Position numbers and translations under genes: made by a program | In this document: in pieces, positions 17,607-27,357 of the stretch | How the letters are laid out: the number at the start of each line of letters is the position of its first letter | Position numbering within the stretch: the first letter of the stretch is position 1 | Assembly (NCBI GenBank): GCA_947453885.1 | Contig: CANGIF010000004.1 | Coordinates: 1 to 64,000, forward strand | DNA: 64,000 nucleotides | Reading direction: 5' to 3' | Source: Flavobacteriaceae bacterium | GTDB lineage: Bacteria; Bacteroidota; Bacteroidia; Flavobacteriales; Flavobacteriaceae | The notes under the pieces: generated by a model | The model's input: the letters and a program-made list of their open reading frames with translations, nothing else | The model's database searches: none | What the model was told of the DNA's origin: nothing

Positions 17607-19433
17607 TCACGCTATTTTTAATGCTTGTTTTAGTTCTGGAAATGATAGTGCTTGAAGTTCTGATTTATAAAAATCCAACTGACTAATAATTGCTTTTCGA
17701 CTGGCTTCAAAAAAAGAAGTTTCTTCAAATAATGTTTCGTAATAAGCTATTCCTTCAATTAAATTGTTCTTAAAAGCAGTTATTTTTTTTAATTGTGGAG
17801 CTGTAATTTCTTCAGTAAACGAATTAATATCTTTCTTAAGATAGTTTACATACATTTTTAATTCTTTTATAAAAAAATTAGGTCTATTTATGTTTTGCAT
17901 CACATTGAAATTCCCATAAATATGTTGTACCATTTCACTTAAAGTAACTTCTTTGTCAAAATAAGCCATATTTGGACCAGGACAAATGACAACGCCTTGT
18001 TCCTGTCCTTTAATTTTAATGTTGTTTTCCAAATAAGAAGCATTTGCCAAACCAACACAAAGACATGATTTTTCCATAATAAGCGTCTTTTGTTTTTCTA
18101 ATTCTTCAACGGAATACATATTAGCATTTGTTTCTAAATCCTCCATTTTTATATCCTGGTATTTTTTTGATGCGGTACAAATTCCTTTATTGTCAAACTC
18201 TTTACTTAATGCCAAGAACCTTTTAGGACAGGAACTTCCTGCTTTATTTTCTTCAATTCTTTTTTGTTTAAACAATTCGTTAGTTGTTCCCTTAAGCGTA
18301 TTAAAAGGTACTCCTAAAGGTGAAATATTACTCAAATACAAGTCTTCCTCCTTTGCATTTAACAAAAGTAATCTAGTGTTAGCATCAACAGAAGTAGCTT
18401 CTGGAACTGCTAAAAAAGGTGTTCCCCAACCCACTGAATCTACGTTGTAGTTTTCAATTAAAAATGCATGTTCTTCAGCGGTCCCTACTCCGCCTTGAAC
18501 AGTTATTTTTAAATCCAATGGTTTTTGGGGAACATTAAACCCTTTTTGTACTAAAGCTTTTATCATCAATTCATGAGCCGAATGTATAAGTTGTTCCTTT
18601 TTTTGTTTAAATTCTTCTAATATGGGTCCTAGTAAAAAACCATCAGTAGCAAAAGCATGCCCACCACAGTTTAATCCAGATTCTATTCTGTATTCGGAAA
18701 CCCAAAGTCCTTTTTTAGCAAAAAAGTTACCTTGAATCATTGCTGATCTAAAGTCACTAACTTTAAGGATAATTTTCTTTTTCAATTGATTATTTTCATC
18801 AGGAAAAAACATAGGAAATTGTTCAAAATAGCTATACAACCTTGGGTTCATTCCAGCTGATAGAACCACAGATGCATCTAAATTACTTTCTGAAAAGCCT
18901 CTCAAAGCAGCATGTGCATCATTAAATTCAACGGGTAATTGTTCGTCTTTAATAAAATTGTCTTTGTCAAGTTTTGTCATGATGTTTACATCAATACTTC
19001 CTGGATGTAATTGTTGCTCAATATATTTTAACAAGGAATCTTTTACTCCTTTTCCATCCTGATATAATTTTTCTAAACCCTCTTTTACTTCCGACTTGTT
19101 TGGTAAAATAGCTATAAATTGTGCCAAAGTAGCTTTGTTTTCAGCTAATTCAATTTTAAAAAGCTCAAATTTTTCTTTAACAATTGTATCTACTAAATTC
19201 AAATAAGCGGTAATGCGCTTTGCTCTGTAATCGTGGACTTTCTGTGTTATTTCATGATAAGGAATATTGAATTTTGAACTGTAAAAAGCATTCATTTTTT
19301 CTATTAACTCGTCGTCCATTATAGAAATAACAGACGAAATACCATATTTAGCCACTCTAATTGGACTATCAATAGTGTAAGAAAGTCCCATTACTGGAAT
19401 ATGAAAAGTGTGTAATGAATTTGTGTTGCTCAT
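17607..19433 (-). CDS. conserved protein of unknown function with nitronate-monooxygenase-like motifs
   Basis: A 608-residue cytoplasmic protein without signal peptide or membrane segment. It begins with TFHIPVMGLSYTIDSPIRVAKYG. The middle carries segments that resemble FMN-binding TIM barrels of the nitronate monooxygenase/FabK group: SGLNCGGHAF (about 252-261), VQGGVGTAEEHAFLI (312-326) and VGWGTPFLAVPEAT (334-347). The last 200 residues contain several cysteines (SSCPKR, GICTASKKY, KSCLCVGL, VICPGPNMAYF) and a helical tail. I know no assigned function. It is divergent from tryptophanase, 212 bases away, and convergent with the TlpA-like gene. An FMN oxidoreductase is my best guess, weakly held. 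Confidence 0.6.
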   Translation of the reverse strand: MSNTNSLHTFHIPVMGLSYTIDSPIRVAKYGISSVISIMDDELIEKMNAFYSSKFNIPYHEITQKVHDYRAKRITAYLNLVDTIVKEKFELFKIELAENKATLAQFIAILPNKSEVKEGLEKLYQDGKGVKDSLLKYIEQQLHPGSIDVNIMTKLDKDNFIKDEQLPVEFNDAHAALRGFSESNLDASVVLSAGMNPRLYSYFEQFPMFFPDENNQLKKKIILKVSDFRSAMIQGNFFAKKGLWVSEYRIESGLNCGGHAFATDGFLLGPILEEFKQKKEQLIHSAHELMIKALVQKGFNVPQKPLDLKITVQGGVGTAEEHAFLIENYNVDSVGWGTPFLAVPEATSVDANTRLLLLNAKEEDLYLSNISPLGVPFNTLKGTTNELFKQKRIEENKAGSSCPKRFLALSKEFDNKGICTASKKYQDIKMEDLETNANMYSVEELEKQKTLIMEKSCLCVGLANASYLENNIKIKGQEQGVVICPGPNMAYFDKEVTLSEMVQHIYGNFNVMQNINRPNFFIKELKMYVNYLKKDINSFTEEITAPQLKKITAFKNNLIEGIAYYETLFEETSFFEASRKAIISQLDFYKSELQALSFPELKQALKIA

Positions 19434-19645
19434 GCCGTAGGAATATAATTATTTAATATGGCAAATTTGCGTAAAATAGGTGGTTTAAAACCTGATAAAT
19501 GTCATGTGATAGTAATATGAAAAACAGCAATTTTGATACATGAAAATTTGGATAACTATTATTAGAAAACCTTCTTGAAAAAACACAATGTTTAATAAAC
19601 GCATTGCGTAAAATTTAATATTTCAAACTTCATAACCTCATTTTA

Positions 19646-21025
19646 ATGAAAACTATAATAGAACCTTTTAGAATAAAATCAGTAGAACCACTTTATTTCA
19701 ACACCAAAGAAGAAAGAATCGCTATATTAGAAAACGCACATTACAATGCCTTTTTAATTCATTCCAAAGATGTAATTATTGACTTATTAACAGATAGTGG
19801 TACAAGTGCAATGAGCAGTAATCAATGGGCTGGAATCATGAAAGGAGACGAATCTTATGCTGGAAGTCCAAGCTTTTTTACATTTGAAAAAGCTATTCAA
19901 GAAATAACTGGCTTGCCTTTAGTTATACCAACACATCAAGGTAGAGCTTCCGAGAAAATTCTATTTAGTATTTTGGGAGGAAAAGGCAACTATTTTGTTA
20001 GTAATACCCTTTTTGACACAACACGAGCAAACATAGAATTTTCTGGAGCAGAGGGAATTGACTTGCTTTGTGAAGCAGGTAAACATCCTGCAATTGCTGC
20101 GCCATTTAAAGGAAATATGGATGTAGAAGCTTTGGAAAAATTTATAATCGAGAAAGGAGCCGAAAACATTCCGCTTTGTATCATTACTGTCACCAATAAT
20201 TCAGGTGGAGGTCAGCCTGTAAGCATGCAAAATATTAAAGATGTTAGAAAAATTTGTACTCACTACAACATTCCGCTTTTTATTGATGCATGTCGATTTG
20301 CAGAAAATTCCTATTTTATTAAAATAAGAGAAGCCGGATATGAAAATGTTTCTGTTAAAGAAATTGCCAAAGAACTTTTTTCCTATTCTGATGGATGCAC
20401 AATGAGTGCCAAAAAAGATGCATTTGCTAATATTGGCGGCTTTCTAGCGATGCGAGATGAAAAATTAGCTCAAAAATGTAGAAACTTACTTGTAATAACT
20501 GAAGGATTTCCAACTTATGGTGGATTAGCTGGAAGGGATTTAGAAGCTATCGCAATTGGTTTAAATGAGGTTTTAGATGAAAACTATTTACATTATCGAA
20601 TTCGAAGTATAGCATATTTGACTGAAAAATTAGTTGAAGCAGGTGTACCTGTAATGCAGCCTGCAGGAGGTCATGCGGTTTATATAGATGCCAAAGCATT
20701 TTTACCCCATATTCCAGTAAATCAATATCCCGGACAAGCATTAGTAGGTGCATTATACCTAGAAGGTGGTATTAGAGGGGTAGAAATTGGTTCATTAATG
20801 TTTGGCAAATATGACGAAAACAAACTACTTATTCCTGCCACATTGGAGTTAGTTCGATTAGCAATTCCAAGAAGAGTGTACACTCAAAGTCATATAGATT
20901 ATGTTGCTGAAGTTATTATAGAGGTGTTTCAAAATAAAGAAAGTATTAAAGGTCTTACAATAACTGATGAAGCAGAATTTTTACGTCATTTTACCGCAAA
21001 ACTAAAACCAATATGCAATAGTTAA
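19646..21025 (+). CDS. tnaA: tryptophanase (beta-eliminating lyase family)
   Basis: PLP enzyme of the tryptophanase/tyrosine phenol-lyase family, 459 residues, full length. Family marks are EPFRIKSVEPL, DLLTDSGTSAMSSNQWAG, PTHQGRASE, FIDACRFAENSYFIK, the PLP-lysine region MSAKKDAFANIGG (Lys257) and RLAIPRRVYTQSH. The stretch IRGVEIGSLMFGK has an aliphatic residue and Glu-Ile where tyrosine phenol-lyase has Met-Glu-Arg. This favours tryptophan (products indole, pyruvate, ammonia). No tnaC-like leader peptide or tryptophan permease is visible, so regulation differs from the E. coli pattern. Confidence 0.85.
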   Translation: MKTIIEPFRIKSVEPLYFNTKEERIAILENAHYNAFLIHSKDVIIDLLTDSGTSAMSSNQWAGIMKGDESYAGSPSFFTFEKAIQEITGLPLVIPTHQGRASEKILFSILGGKGNYFVSNTLFDTTRANIEFSGAEGIDLLCEAGKHPAIAAPFKGNMDVEALEKFIIEKGAENIPLCIITVTNNSGGGQPVSMQNIKDVRKICTHYNIPLFIDACRFAENSYFIKIREAGYENVSVKEIAKELFSYSDGCTMSAKKDAFANIGGFLAMRDEKLAQKCRNLLVITEGFPTYGGLAGRDLEAIAIGLNEVLDENYLHYRIRSIAYLTEKLVEAGVPVMQPAGGHAVYIDAKAFLPHIPVNQYPGQALVGALYLEGGIRGVEIGSLMFGKYDENKLLIPATLELVRLAIPRRVYTQSHIDYVAEVIIEVFQNKESIKGLTITDEAEFLRHFTAKLKPICNS

Positions 21026-21172
21026 AAGGTTATGTTAATATCTTTTCAAAATAAATAAAAGTTAAATTTAAATAGCCTAACTACAACTATTACAACCATT
21101 AAAAGTAATAGGTAAGTAAAACAATCTTTAAGATAAAACACAATATCAAAATAAAAGTTTAAATTCCATTTT

Positions 21173-22111
21173 ATGGATACAAAAACACTCAAAAACAAGA
21201 TAATTGCTCTAAAAAAAGAAAAAAATGCGGTACTTTTAGCCCATTATTATCAGGATCCTGTTATTCAAGAAATTGCTGATTTTGTTGGAGATAGCCTAGG
21301 ATTGTCAATTGAGGCTTCAAAAGTTGAAGCAGGCATAATTTTATTTGCTGGAGTACGTTTTATGGCTGAAACGGCAAAAATTATTAATCCTACAAAAAAA
21401 GTAATTTTACCAGATATAAATGCTGGTTGCTCATTAGCGGATTCTTGCCCAGAGGATGCATTTCAAGAATTTATAAATGCACATCCAAACCATGTTGTAA
21501 TAACATATATTAATTGTTCCGCAGCAATTAAAGCTTATAGTGATGTTGTATGTACTTCATCAAATGCTTTAGAAGTAGTGGCGTCAATTCCTCTTGAAAC
21601 TCCAATAATTTTTGCTCCTGATAAAAACTTGGGCAATTACATCAATCAAAAAACAGGTCGGAATATGGTGCTTTGGGATGGCTCTTGTGTGGTTCATGAA
21701 GCTTTTTCGTTAGATAAACTAATTGCAGTTTACAAGCAACACCCTGATGCCGTAATTATTGCACATCCTGAATCAGAAATGACTATTTTGGAGAATGCAA
21801 GCTATATTGGTTCAACTGCTGGAATGATACATTTTGTAAAAAACAACAAAAACACAAAATTTATTGTAGCTACTGAGGCAGGAATTTTATATAAAATGCA
21901 ACAAGAAGTTCCAGATAAAATTTTAATACCTGCACCTGCAATAGAGAACAACAGCTGTGCTTGTAGTGAATGTAGTTATATGAAATTAAACACTTTGCAA
22001 AAAGTATACACTTGTTTAGTATCAGAATCTCCTGAAATAGTTGTACCTGAAATCTTACAAAAAAAAGCTTTAATTCCAATTCAACGAATGCTAGCACTTT
22101 CTAAAAAATGA
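21173..22111 (+). CDS. nadA: quinolinate synthase A
   Basis: Condenses iminoaspartate with dihydroxyacetone phosphate to quinolinate in de novo NAD synthesis; contains an oxygen-sensitive [4Fe-4S] cluster. Expected cysteines are present in NAGCSLADSC (Cys86), GSCVVHEAF (Cys172) and NNSCACSECSYM (Cys262/264/267). The substrate-binding LLAHYYQDP and HPESE segments are intact. It overlaps nadB by 4 bases (ATGA), so the two are translationally coupled. nadC is not in the window. Length of 312 residues is normal. Confidence 0.95.
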   Translation: MDTKTLKNKIIALKKEKNAVLLAHYYQDPVIQEIADFVGDSLGLSIEASKVEAGIILFAGVRFMAETAKIINPTKKVILPDINAGCSLADSCPEDAFQEFINAHPNHVVITYINCSAAIKAYSDVVCTSSNALEVVASIPLETPIIFAPDKNLGNYINQKTGRNMVLWDGSCVVHEAFSLDKLIAVYKQHPDAVIIAHPESEMTILENASYIGSTAGMIHFVKNNKNTKFIVATEAGILYKMQQEVPDKILIPAPAIENNSCACSECSYMKLNTLQKVYTCLVSESPEIVVPEILQKKALIPIQRMLALSKK

Positions 22112-23631
22112 TACATGCTAATTATTTAATTATAGGTTCTGGAGTAGCTGGACTTTCGATAGCATTAAAGTTGGCTGAAAAATTTCCTGACCGAAAAATA
22201 GCCTTAATTACAAAAGCAGCGGAAGACGAATCAAACACAAAATATGCTCAAGGTGGAATAGCTATTGTTTCAAACAATAGTAAAGATTCCTACAAAAAAC
22301 ACATTGAAGATACTTTAATTTGTGGAGATGGTTTGTGCAATCTACAAGTTGTAGAACGAGTTGTAACTGAAGGTCCAAAAAGATTAAAAGAACTAATGGA
22401 TTGGGGTGCAAAATTTGATAAAGACAGAACAGGTGTGCTTAATTTAGGTATAGAGGGAGGTCATTCAGAAAACAGAGTAGTGCATCATAAGGACCAAACG
22501 GGACAAGAAATTGAACGTACTATTCTTCTACAAGTGCATACTAAAAAGAATATAACCGTTTTTGAGCACCACTTTGCACTTGACTTAATTACAAGAGAAA
22601 ACCATTGTTATGGTGTATTTGTATTGAATCAAAAACAAAATAAAATTCATAAGTTCATTGCAGATTTTACTGTATTGGCTACTGGTGGAATTGGACATTT
22701 ATATGGACATACTACAAATCCTAAAATAGCAACTGGTGATGGTGTTGCTATGGCATTTAGAGCAAATGCTAAAATTAAAGACATGGAATTTATTCAATTC
22801 CATCCAACTGCTTTGTATACCAAAAGCAAAGGAACTTCTTTTTTAATTTCTGAAGCAGTTAGAGGTTTTGGTGCATATTTAAAAACAAAAAACGGACATC
22901 GATTTATGTTGGATTACGACACAAGAGGAGAGTTAGCTTCAAGAGATATTGTATCTCAAAGTATTGATTTGGAACTCAAAAAAAATAGCGAATCTTGTGT
23001 TTACCTTGACTGTACCCATTTAGATAAAACAGCTTTTAAAAAACATTTCCCAATGATTTACAAGCAATGTAAGAGTGCAGGAATTGATGTATTTAAAGAA
23101 TGGATTCCTGTTGTTCCTGCTCAGCATTATTGTTGTGGAGGAATTGAAATTGCTGATGATGGATCCACTTCAATTACTAATTTACTAGCTTGTGGCGAAT
23201 GCTCCTGTACTGGATTACATGGTGCAAACAGACTTGCATCAAATTCCCTATTAGAAGCTCTGGTGTATTCAGATGCTATAGTTCGTTTTCTTATTTCTAA
23301 AAAAAATGAAAAAGTAAAACCTATTAATGGAATTCCAACGTTTAAAAATACTACTACTTTAAATAACAGTTTGAATCATATGCTAAATTTTACTACAGAA
23401 CTTCACTTTATAATGCGAAATTATGTTGGTATTGTAAGAACTGATTCCGATTTGACTAAAGCACATCATCTGCTAATTGATAAAAAAAAGGAAATAGAAG
23501 ACATTCTAAAAACCAATAAACAAAATAGTAATTATTGGGAACTTCTAAATATGACAACTGTTGGAATTCTAATAATTGTCCAATCTTTGAAGAGAAATGA
23601 AAACAAAGGTGGTTTTATGAAAATTAATTAA
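22108..23631 (+). CDS. nadB: L-aspartate oxidase
   Basis: FAD enzyme that oxidises L-aspartate to iminoaspartate, the substrate of NadA. The N-terminal dinucleotide-binding motif is GSGVAGLSIALKLAE. The flavoprotein core shows KYAQGGIA, LATGGIGHLYGHTTNP, EFIQFHPTALY, the SEAVRGFGAYL region, PAQHYCCGGIEI and GLHGANRLASNSLLEALV. The helical C-terminal domain is present and the 507 residues are about normal. The start codon overlaps the nadA stop, giving a fixed-ratio NadA-NadB unit. Confidence 0.95.
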   Translation: MIHANYLIIGSGVAGLSIALKLAEKFPDRKIALITKAAEDESNTKYAQGGIAIVSNNSKDSYKKHIEDTLICGDGLCNLQVVERVVTEGPKRLKELMDWGAKFDKDRTGVLNLGIEGGHSENRVVHHKDQTGQEIERTILLQVHTKKNITVFEHHFALDLITRENHCYGVFVLNQKQNKIHKFIADFTVLATGGIGHLYGHTTNPKIATGDGVAMAFRANAKIKDMEFIQFHPTALYTKSKGTSFLISEAVRGFGAYLKTKNGHRFMLDYDTRGELASRDIVSQSIDLELKKNSESCVYLDCTHLDKTAFKKHFPMIYKQCKSAGIDVFKEWIPVVPAQHYCCGGIEIADDGSTSITNLLACGECSCTGLHGANRLASNSLLEALVYSDAIVRFLISKKNEKVKPINGIPTFKNTTTLNNSLNHMLNFTTELHFIMRNYVGIVRTDSDLTKAHHLLIDKKKEIEDILKTNKQNSNYWELLNMTTVGILIIVQSLKRNENKGGFMKIN

Positions 23632-23652
23632 AGTATCGCTAACAAAAAGCAC

Positions 23653-23660
23653 TATTTTTG
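23653..23660 (+). promoter_or_regulatory. -7 box (TATTTTTG)
   Basis: TAnnTTTG match 23 bases before the ATG of the 89-residue membrane protein. It suggests that this gene has its own promoter and does not rely on nadB read-through. No good -33 element is seen. Confidence 0.4.
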
Positions 23661-23683
23661 TTTCTATTTTTTAAAACACAGAA

Positions 23684-23953
23684 ATGTTATACCACATAAT
23701 ACATAACTTATCGGGAATTGTTATAGTAATCAGTCTATTTGCTAAGGTTGCTTTACACATTTACTTAGAAAAAATGAATTTTAACTATTTTGGGATAATG
23801 TCCATTATTCAAAATCCATTCCCATATTTTGTTTTTTACAAAAATACCGTGGACAACGAGTATTCACTATTAAAAATAGTGTGTAACTTGAGTTTAAAAA
23901 TTGGATATAGTGCTTTAATATTGAATGTCGTATCAGGATTAGAATTTCTTTAA
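23684..23953 (+). CDS. small hypothetical membrane protein
   Basis: An 89-residue protein with hydrophobic segments at about 7-26 (LSGIVIVISLFAKVALHIYL) and 66-87 (NLSLKIGYSALILNVVSGLE), so probably two membrane helices. I do not recognise the family. A -7 promoter box precedes it, which supports it being a real gene. A competing minus-strand frame at 23805-24005 has no such support. Confidence 0.45.
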   Translation: MLYHIIHNLSGIVIVISLFAKVALHIYLEKMNFNYFGIMSIIQNPFPYFVFYKNTVDNEYSLLKIVCNLSLKIGYSALILNVVSGLEFL

Positions 23954-24049
23954 AGACATTATTATGGATTGGATAGTAAAAAAATATATTATTACTATTA
24001 TTCATAGTTTGTTTTTCTTTAAAAAAAGTTTCCTGTTAAACCAATTCAA

Positions 24050-24057
24050 TATATTTG
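24050..24057 (+). promoter_or_regulatory. -7 box (TATATTTG)
   Basis: Perfect TAnnTTTG match 34 bases before the ATG of the DUF4890-like gene. The -33 region lacks a TTG. Confidence 0.45.
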
Positions 24058-24091
24058 TGTCTTAGTATATATAACCTTAATATAAATAAAA

Positions 24092-24556
24092 ATGAAAAAA
24101 TTATTGTTAGCGGTAGTATTAGTTGTTGGAATTGCAACTTTTGCACAAGAAAGAAATGAACAAGATGGTAAAGAAAAAGGAGAAAAAAGAGAACGTATGA
24201 CTCCTGAACAAAGAACACAATTGCAATTAAAAAAAATTACAATTGACTTGAAATTGAACGATTCGCAACAAAAAGAAGTTGCAAAACTATTAAAAGATCG
24301 CGAAACAAAAATTGAAGCTATGAAAGCAGAACGACAAACAGCCAAAGAAAGTGGAAAAAGACCTTCAGCTGACGAGCGATTTGCTATGAAAAATAGAATG
24401 TTGGATGAACAAAAAGAGATGAAAGATAAATTAGCTAAAATTTTAAATCCAGAACAATTGGCTAAATGGGAGCAAAAACAAGCAGATAGAAAAGATAAAA
24501 TGCAAGAAAGAATGGATAAAAGAAAATCCAAAATGGAAAATCCAGACAATAAATAA
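24092..24556 (+). CDS. secreted charged helical protein, Spy/DUF4890-like
   Basis: A 154-residue protein: signal peptide ending ATFAQ, then an almost entirely helical, very Lys/Glu/Arg/Met-rich chain with two LTxxQ-like repeats (MTPEQRTQLQLKKI and LNPEQLAKWEQKQ). This is the pattern of small periplasmic proteins related to Spy/CpxP, often annotated DUF4890 in Bacteroidota. A chaperone or stress role is possible by analogy only. It has its own -7 promoter box and is followed by another small secreted gene with a separate promoter. The minus-strand frame covering the same bases (24046-24549) is a shadow caused by the skewed composition. Confidence 0.72.
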   Translation: MKKLLLAVVLVVGIATFAQERNEQDGKEKGEKRERMTPEQRTQLQLKKITIDLKLNDSQQKEVAKLLKDRETKIEAMKAERQTAKESGKRPSADERFAMKNRMLDEQKEMKDKLAKILNPEQLAKWEQKQADRKDKMQERMDKRKSKMENPDNK

Positions 24557-24564
24557 AAAAAATT

Positions 24565-24594
24565 TTGATAGTAATAATAAAAAAGTTACTTTTG
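24565..24594 (+). promoter_or_regulatory. promoter: TTG-N19-TACTTTTG
   Basis: -33 TTG at 24565-24567, 19-base spacer, -7 box TACTTTTG at 24587-24594; a full match to the Bacteroidota vegetative promoter. The ATG of the next gene is at 24626. Confidence 0.7.
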
Positions 24595-24625
24595 GATTAT
24601 TAATCTATTAAAATTTTATTGTGTT

Positions 24626-24979
24626 ATGAAAAAAATAATTGCAACTTTAACTTTATTATTGGCATTTAGTGTTTCAGTTAATGCTCAGGCTAAAAAAATG
24701 TCAAACCAAGAACTAGCACAAAAAGACGCAATAGCACTTTGTGACTATTTGAATATTCAAGGATCGCTAAAGGCTGATTTTGCTAGACTTTTCGAAATGA
24801 AATACGAAGTTTTCAACAATCCAGAAGCTTCTATGGAGCGTAAAATTGAATTAGCACGCATCATGAAACTAAAAATTGAAGCTTCTTTAGACGGAACACA
24901 ATTAGAAAAGTTAAATGTGAAAAAAGATTTTTTCATGGCATTGACTGGAGAAAACCAAATTGCAGAAAAAAAGAAATAA
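24626..24979 (+). CDS. small secreted protein of unknown function
   Basis: A 117-residue protein with a clear signal peptide (MKKIIATLTLLLAFSVSVNA, cleaved before QAKKM), then a helical, charged chain (NQELAQKDAIALCDYLNI) and a lysine-rich end. It shares the general build of the preceding Spy-like protein, with a single Cys. I do not recognise the family. It has its own well-formed promoter and a strong terminator, so it is a monocistronic, probably well-expressed gene. Confidence 0.7.
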   Translation: MKKIIATLTLLLAFSVSVNAQAKKMSNQELAQKDAIALCDYLNIQGSLKADFARLFEMKYEVFNNPEASMERKIELARIMKLKIEASLDGTQLEKLNVKKDFFMALTGENQIAEKKK

Positions 24980-25003
24980 AATTTTTTTCTTTTAATAAAA
25001 AAT

Positions 25004-25042
25004 AGAGGATGTATCGTATGACATCCTCTCTTTTTTTTTTTT
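25004..25042 (+). terminator. rho-independent terminator
   Basis: Nine-bp stem AGAGGATGT / ACATCCTCT (25004-25012 and 25021-25029), 8-base loop, followed by an unbroken T-run to about 25042. This is the most classical terminator in the window. Confidence 0.9.
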
Positions 25043-25168
25043 GAATTGAATTCAAATTTCTAAAAAACCAACTCAACAATAAAATATTGGTAATAACGAA
25101 TTCTAAATTTAAATACTTTATCTTTTTATCAAAAGCTATGCTTGGAATAAAAAATTGTGCTAAATTTC

Positions 25169-26455
25169 CTATAATTCTTTAGAAACTGAATCAATTACTG
25201 CTATTGTAAAATCCAAATCTTCATAAGTTAATGCGTCTGTAATAAACCAAGTTTCATAAGCAGAAGGAGCAATATAAACACCTTGGTTTAACAAACCATG
25301 AAAGAATTTTTTAAAACGTTCGTTGTCTCCTTTTTTAGCAGTTTGAAAATCCACAACTGCAGCAGTATCAAAATGAACTGAAATCATGGAACCTACACGG
25401 TTTATAGTAAACTCAACATTGTTTTTTGCCAAAACCGCATGTATGCCTTTTTCTAAATAGGCAGTTTTAGATGACAATCGGTTGTAAATTTCAAAATCCG
25501 AATTCAACTCTTGTAACATGGCTAGTCCAGCGGCCATTGCCAAAGGATTTCCAGATAACGTACCTGCCTGATATACTGGTCCAATTGGTGCTAGATAATC
25601 CATTATCTCTTTTCGTGCCGCAAAAGCACCAACAGGAAGTCCACCCCCTATAACTTTACCAAAACAAACAATATCTGCCTTAATGTTAAACAATTCTTGC
25701 GCACCTCCTTTTGCTAAACGAAATCCTGTCATTACTTCATCAAAAAGTAATAATGCGCCATTTTCTGAACACAATTCTCGCAATGCTTCTAAAAATCCTG
25801 GTTTTGGTGGAATACACCCCATATTTCCGGCAACAGGTTCAATAATTAAGGCTGCAATTTCATCTGGATTTGCTTTGAATAAAGCTGCAACGCTTTCTAA
25901 ATCATTATAATTAGCTAACAAGGTGTCTTTTGCTGTACCTTGCGTTACTCCAGGACTATTCGGAACTCCAAAAGTACTGGCACCACTTCCTGCTTGAATT
26001 AAAAACGAATCGGAATGTCCGTGGTAACAACCTGCAAATTTTATAATTTTATCTCGATTTGTAAAACCTCTTGCCAACCTTATGGCACTCATACAAGCCT
26101 CTGTTCCAGAATTTACAAATCTGATTTTATCTATGTTTGGCACCATCGAAATTGCCAACGCTGCAATTTGTGTTTCAAGCTCTGTTGGCATTCCGAAAGA
26201 AGTTCCTAATTTTACTTTTTCAATTATAGAAGCTACTACAGGTTGATGAGCATGTCCTAAAATCATTGGTCCCCAAGAATTTATATAATCTATTAGTCGG
26301 TTTCCATCCTCATCATACAAATAAGCTCCTTTGGCACTTTTTACAAAAACAGGTGTGCCTCCTACTCCTTTAAAAGCTCTAACAGGTGAATTTACACCTC
26401 CTGGAATTACTAAATTTGCTGCTGCAAACAATTGACTACTGCGTTGGTATTTCAT
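25169..26455 (-). CDS. hemL: glutamate-1-semialdehyde 2,1-aminomutase
   Basis: PLP enzyme converting glutamate-1-semialdehyde to 5-aminolevulinate in haem synthesis. The full-length 428 residues show the family start ([19 protein letters not shown]), [53 protein letters not shown] and the PLP lysine in [18 protein letters not shown] (Lys267). The start codon abuts the stop of the GlcNAcase gene with one shared base, so it is translated from the same message as that gene and the ACC-deaminase-like gene. Other haem genes are not in the window. Confidence 0.95.
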   Translation of the reverse strand: MKYQRSSQLFAAANLVIPGGVNSPVRAFKGVGGTPVFVKSAKGAYLYDEDGNRLIDYINSWGPMILGHAHQPVVASIIEKVKLGTSFGMPTELETQIAALAISMVPNIDKIRFVNSGTEACMSAIRLARGFTNRDKIIKFAGCYHGHSDSFLIQAGSGASTFGVPNSPGVTQGTAKDTLLANYNDLESVAALFKANPDEIAALIIEPVAGNMGCIPPKPGFLEALRELCSENGALLLFDEVMTGFRLAKGGAQELFNIKADIVCFGKVIGGGLPVGAFAARKEIMDYLAPIGPVYQAGTLSGNPLAMAAGLAMLQELNSDFEIYNRLSSKTAYLEKGIHAVLAKNNVEFTINRVGSMISVHFDTAAVVDFQTAKKGDNERFKKFFHGLLNQGVYIAPSAYETWFITDALTYEDLDFTIAVIDSVSKEL

Positions 26456-27357
26456 TATTTTATTTTTAATATTTGACCTACTGAAATTGTAGTATCGGTA
26501 AGATTATTTAATTCTTTAAGTTCTGTTACAGTTGTATTCGTTTTTTTTGAAATGGAATACAATGTGTCCTTTGGCAGAACGGTATAAGTGTTTGATGAAT
26601 CATTTACTACTACATTATTTGTATCAGTTGGAACTACGCTAACTGTTTCAATACCATTTGATGATGGTTTACTGTTTGAATTGTTCCGATCGAATTGTTC
26701 CAAATGGTACTTTTCAATTAAGCCAATTAATTTATCTGGATATTTTGGATCGGTTGCATAACCCGCATCTTTTAATCCTTTTGCCCAACCTTTGTAATCG
26801 TTTTGATCTAATTTAAAAAGACTTGCATACCACTTTCTGTTAACTAAAAAAACGGCATGGTCTGAATACGATTGGTTGGGATCGGCATATTTTCTAAAAC
26901 ATTCTTGAGCTGTGTCGTCATCATGCAAAATACTGTCTCCATTCCAATCTTTATGACATTTTATTCCAAAATGATTATTAGCTTGAACGCTTAATGGACC
27001 TGTTCCTGCGCCTGATTCTAAAATACCTTGCGCTAAAGTAATACTTGCAGGAATACCGTATCTACTATTGTTTTCAATGGCTATTCCTTTAAATCTTTCA
27101 ATGTAAGCTAAGACTATTTCAGTAGTAACTTTAACTTGAGTAGTAGCTGTTAGTGTTTGAATTTCTGACGAGTTTGCTCCTTTTATTGTGCTTGAATTGG
27201 TTGCTGTACTTTTTCCTGATTGGGTATCATTAGAACTTTTTGAATTGTATTTAGAGTGTTTTTTAGTGTTTTTTACAGTTGTTTGAATATACGGCTTTTG
27301 GGAGCCACAACTCACTAAAAAAAGAATAGAAAACAGGATGAAAACTTTTTTATGCAT
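26455..27357 (-). CDS. GlcNAcase (GH73-like) lipoprotein with LysM domain
   Basis: Peptidoglycan hydrolase lipoprotein of 300 residues. The lipobox is LVSC, followed by a Ser/Thr/Asn-rich linker to about residue 85. A glucosaminidase domain follows ([19 protein letters not shown] with the catalytic-type Glu, [50 protein letters not shown]), and one LysM repeat at the end ([19 protein letters not shown] to ISVGQILKI). It probably cleaves glycan strands during cell growth or division. I chose the ATG at 27357; an upstream TTG at 27366 is weaker. It overlaps the preceding gene by 8 bases and hemL by one. Confidence 0.88.
   Translation of the reverse strand: MHKKVFILFSILFLVSCGSQKPYIQTTVKNTKKHSKYNSKSSNDTQSGKSTATNSSTIKGANSSEIQTLTATTQVKVTTEIVLAYIERFKGIAIENNSRYGIPASITLAQGILESGAGTGPLSVQANNHFGIKCHKDWNGDSILHDDDTAQECFRKYADPNQSYSDHAVFLVNRKWYASLFKLDQNDYKGWAKGLKDAGYATDPKYPDKLIGLIEKYHLEQFDRNNSNSKPSSNGIETVSVVPTDTNNVVVNDSSNTYTVLPKDTLYSISKKTNTTVTELKELNNLTDTTISVGQILKIK

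Noticed and set aside
21026..21172. Riboswitch or leader before nadA
   Set aside because: The region is AT-rich with no conserved stem pattern that I can recognise.
23805..24005. Minus-strand frame opposite the 89-residue membrane protein
   Set aside because: Its product is hydrophobic only because it is antisense to a membrane protein, and it has no promoter box; the plus-strand gene has one.
24046..24549. 167-codon minus-strand frame opposite the Spy-like gene
   Set aside because: The Lys/Glu-rich plus-strand codons produce a Ser/Phe/Cys-rich antisense product. The plus-strand gene has a signal peptide, promoter and family-like motifs.
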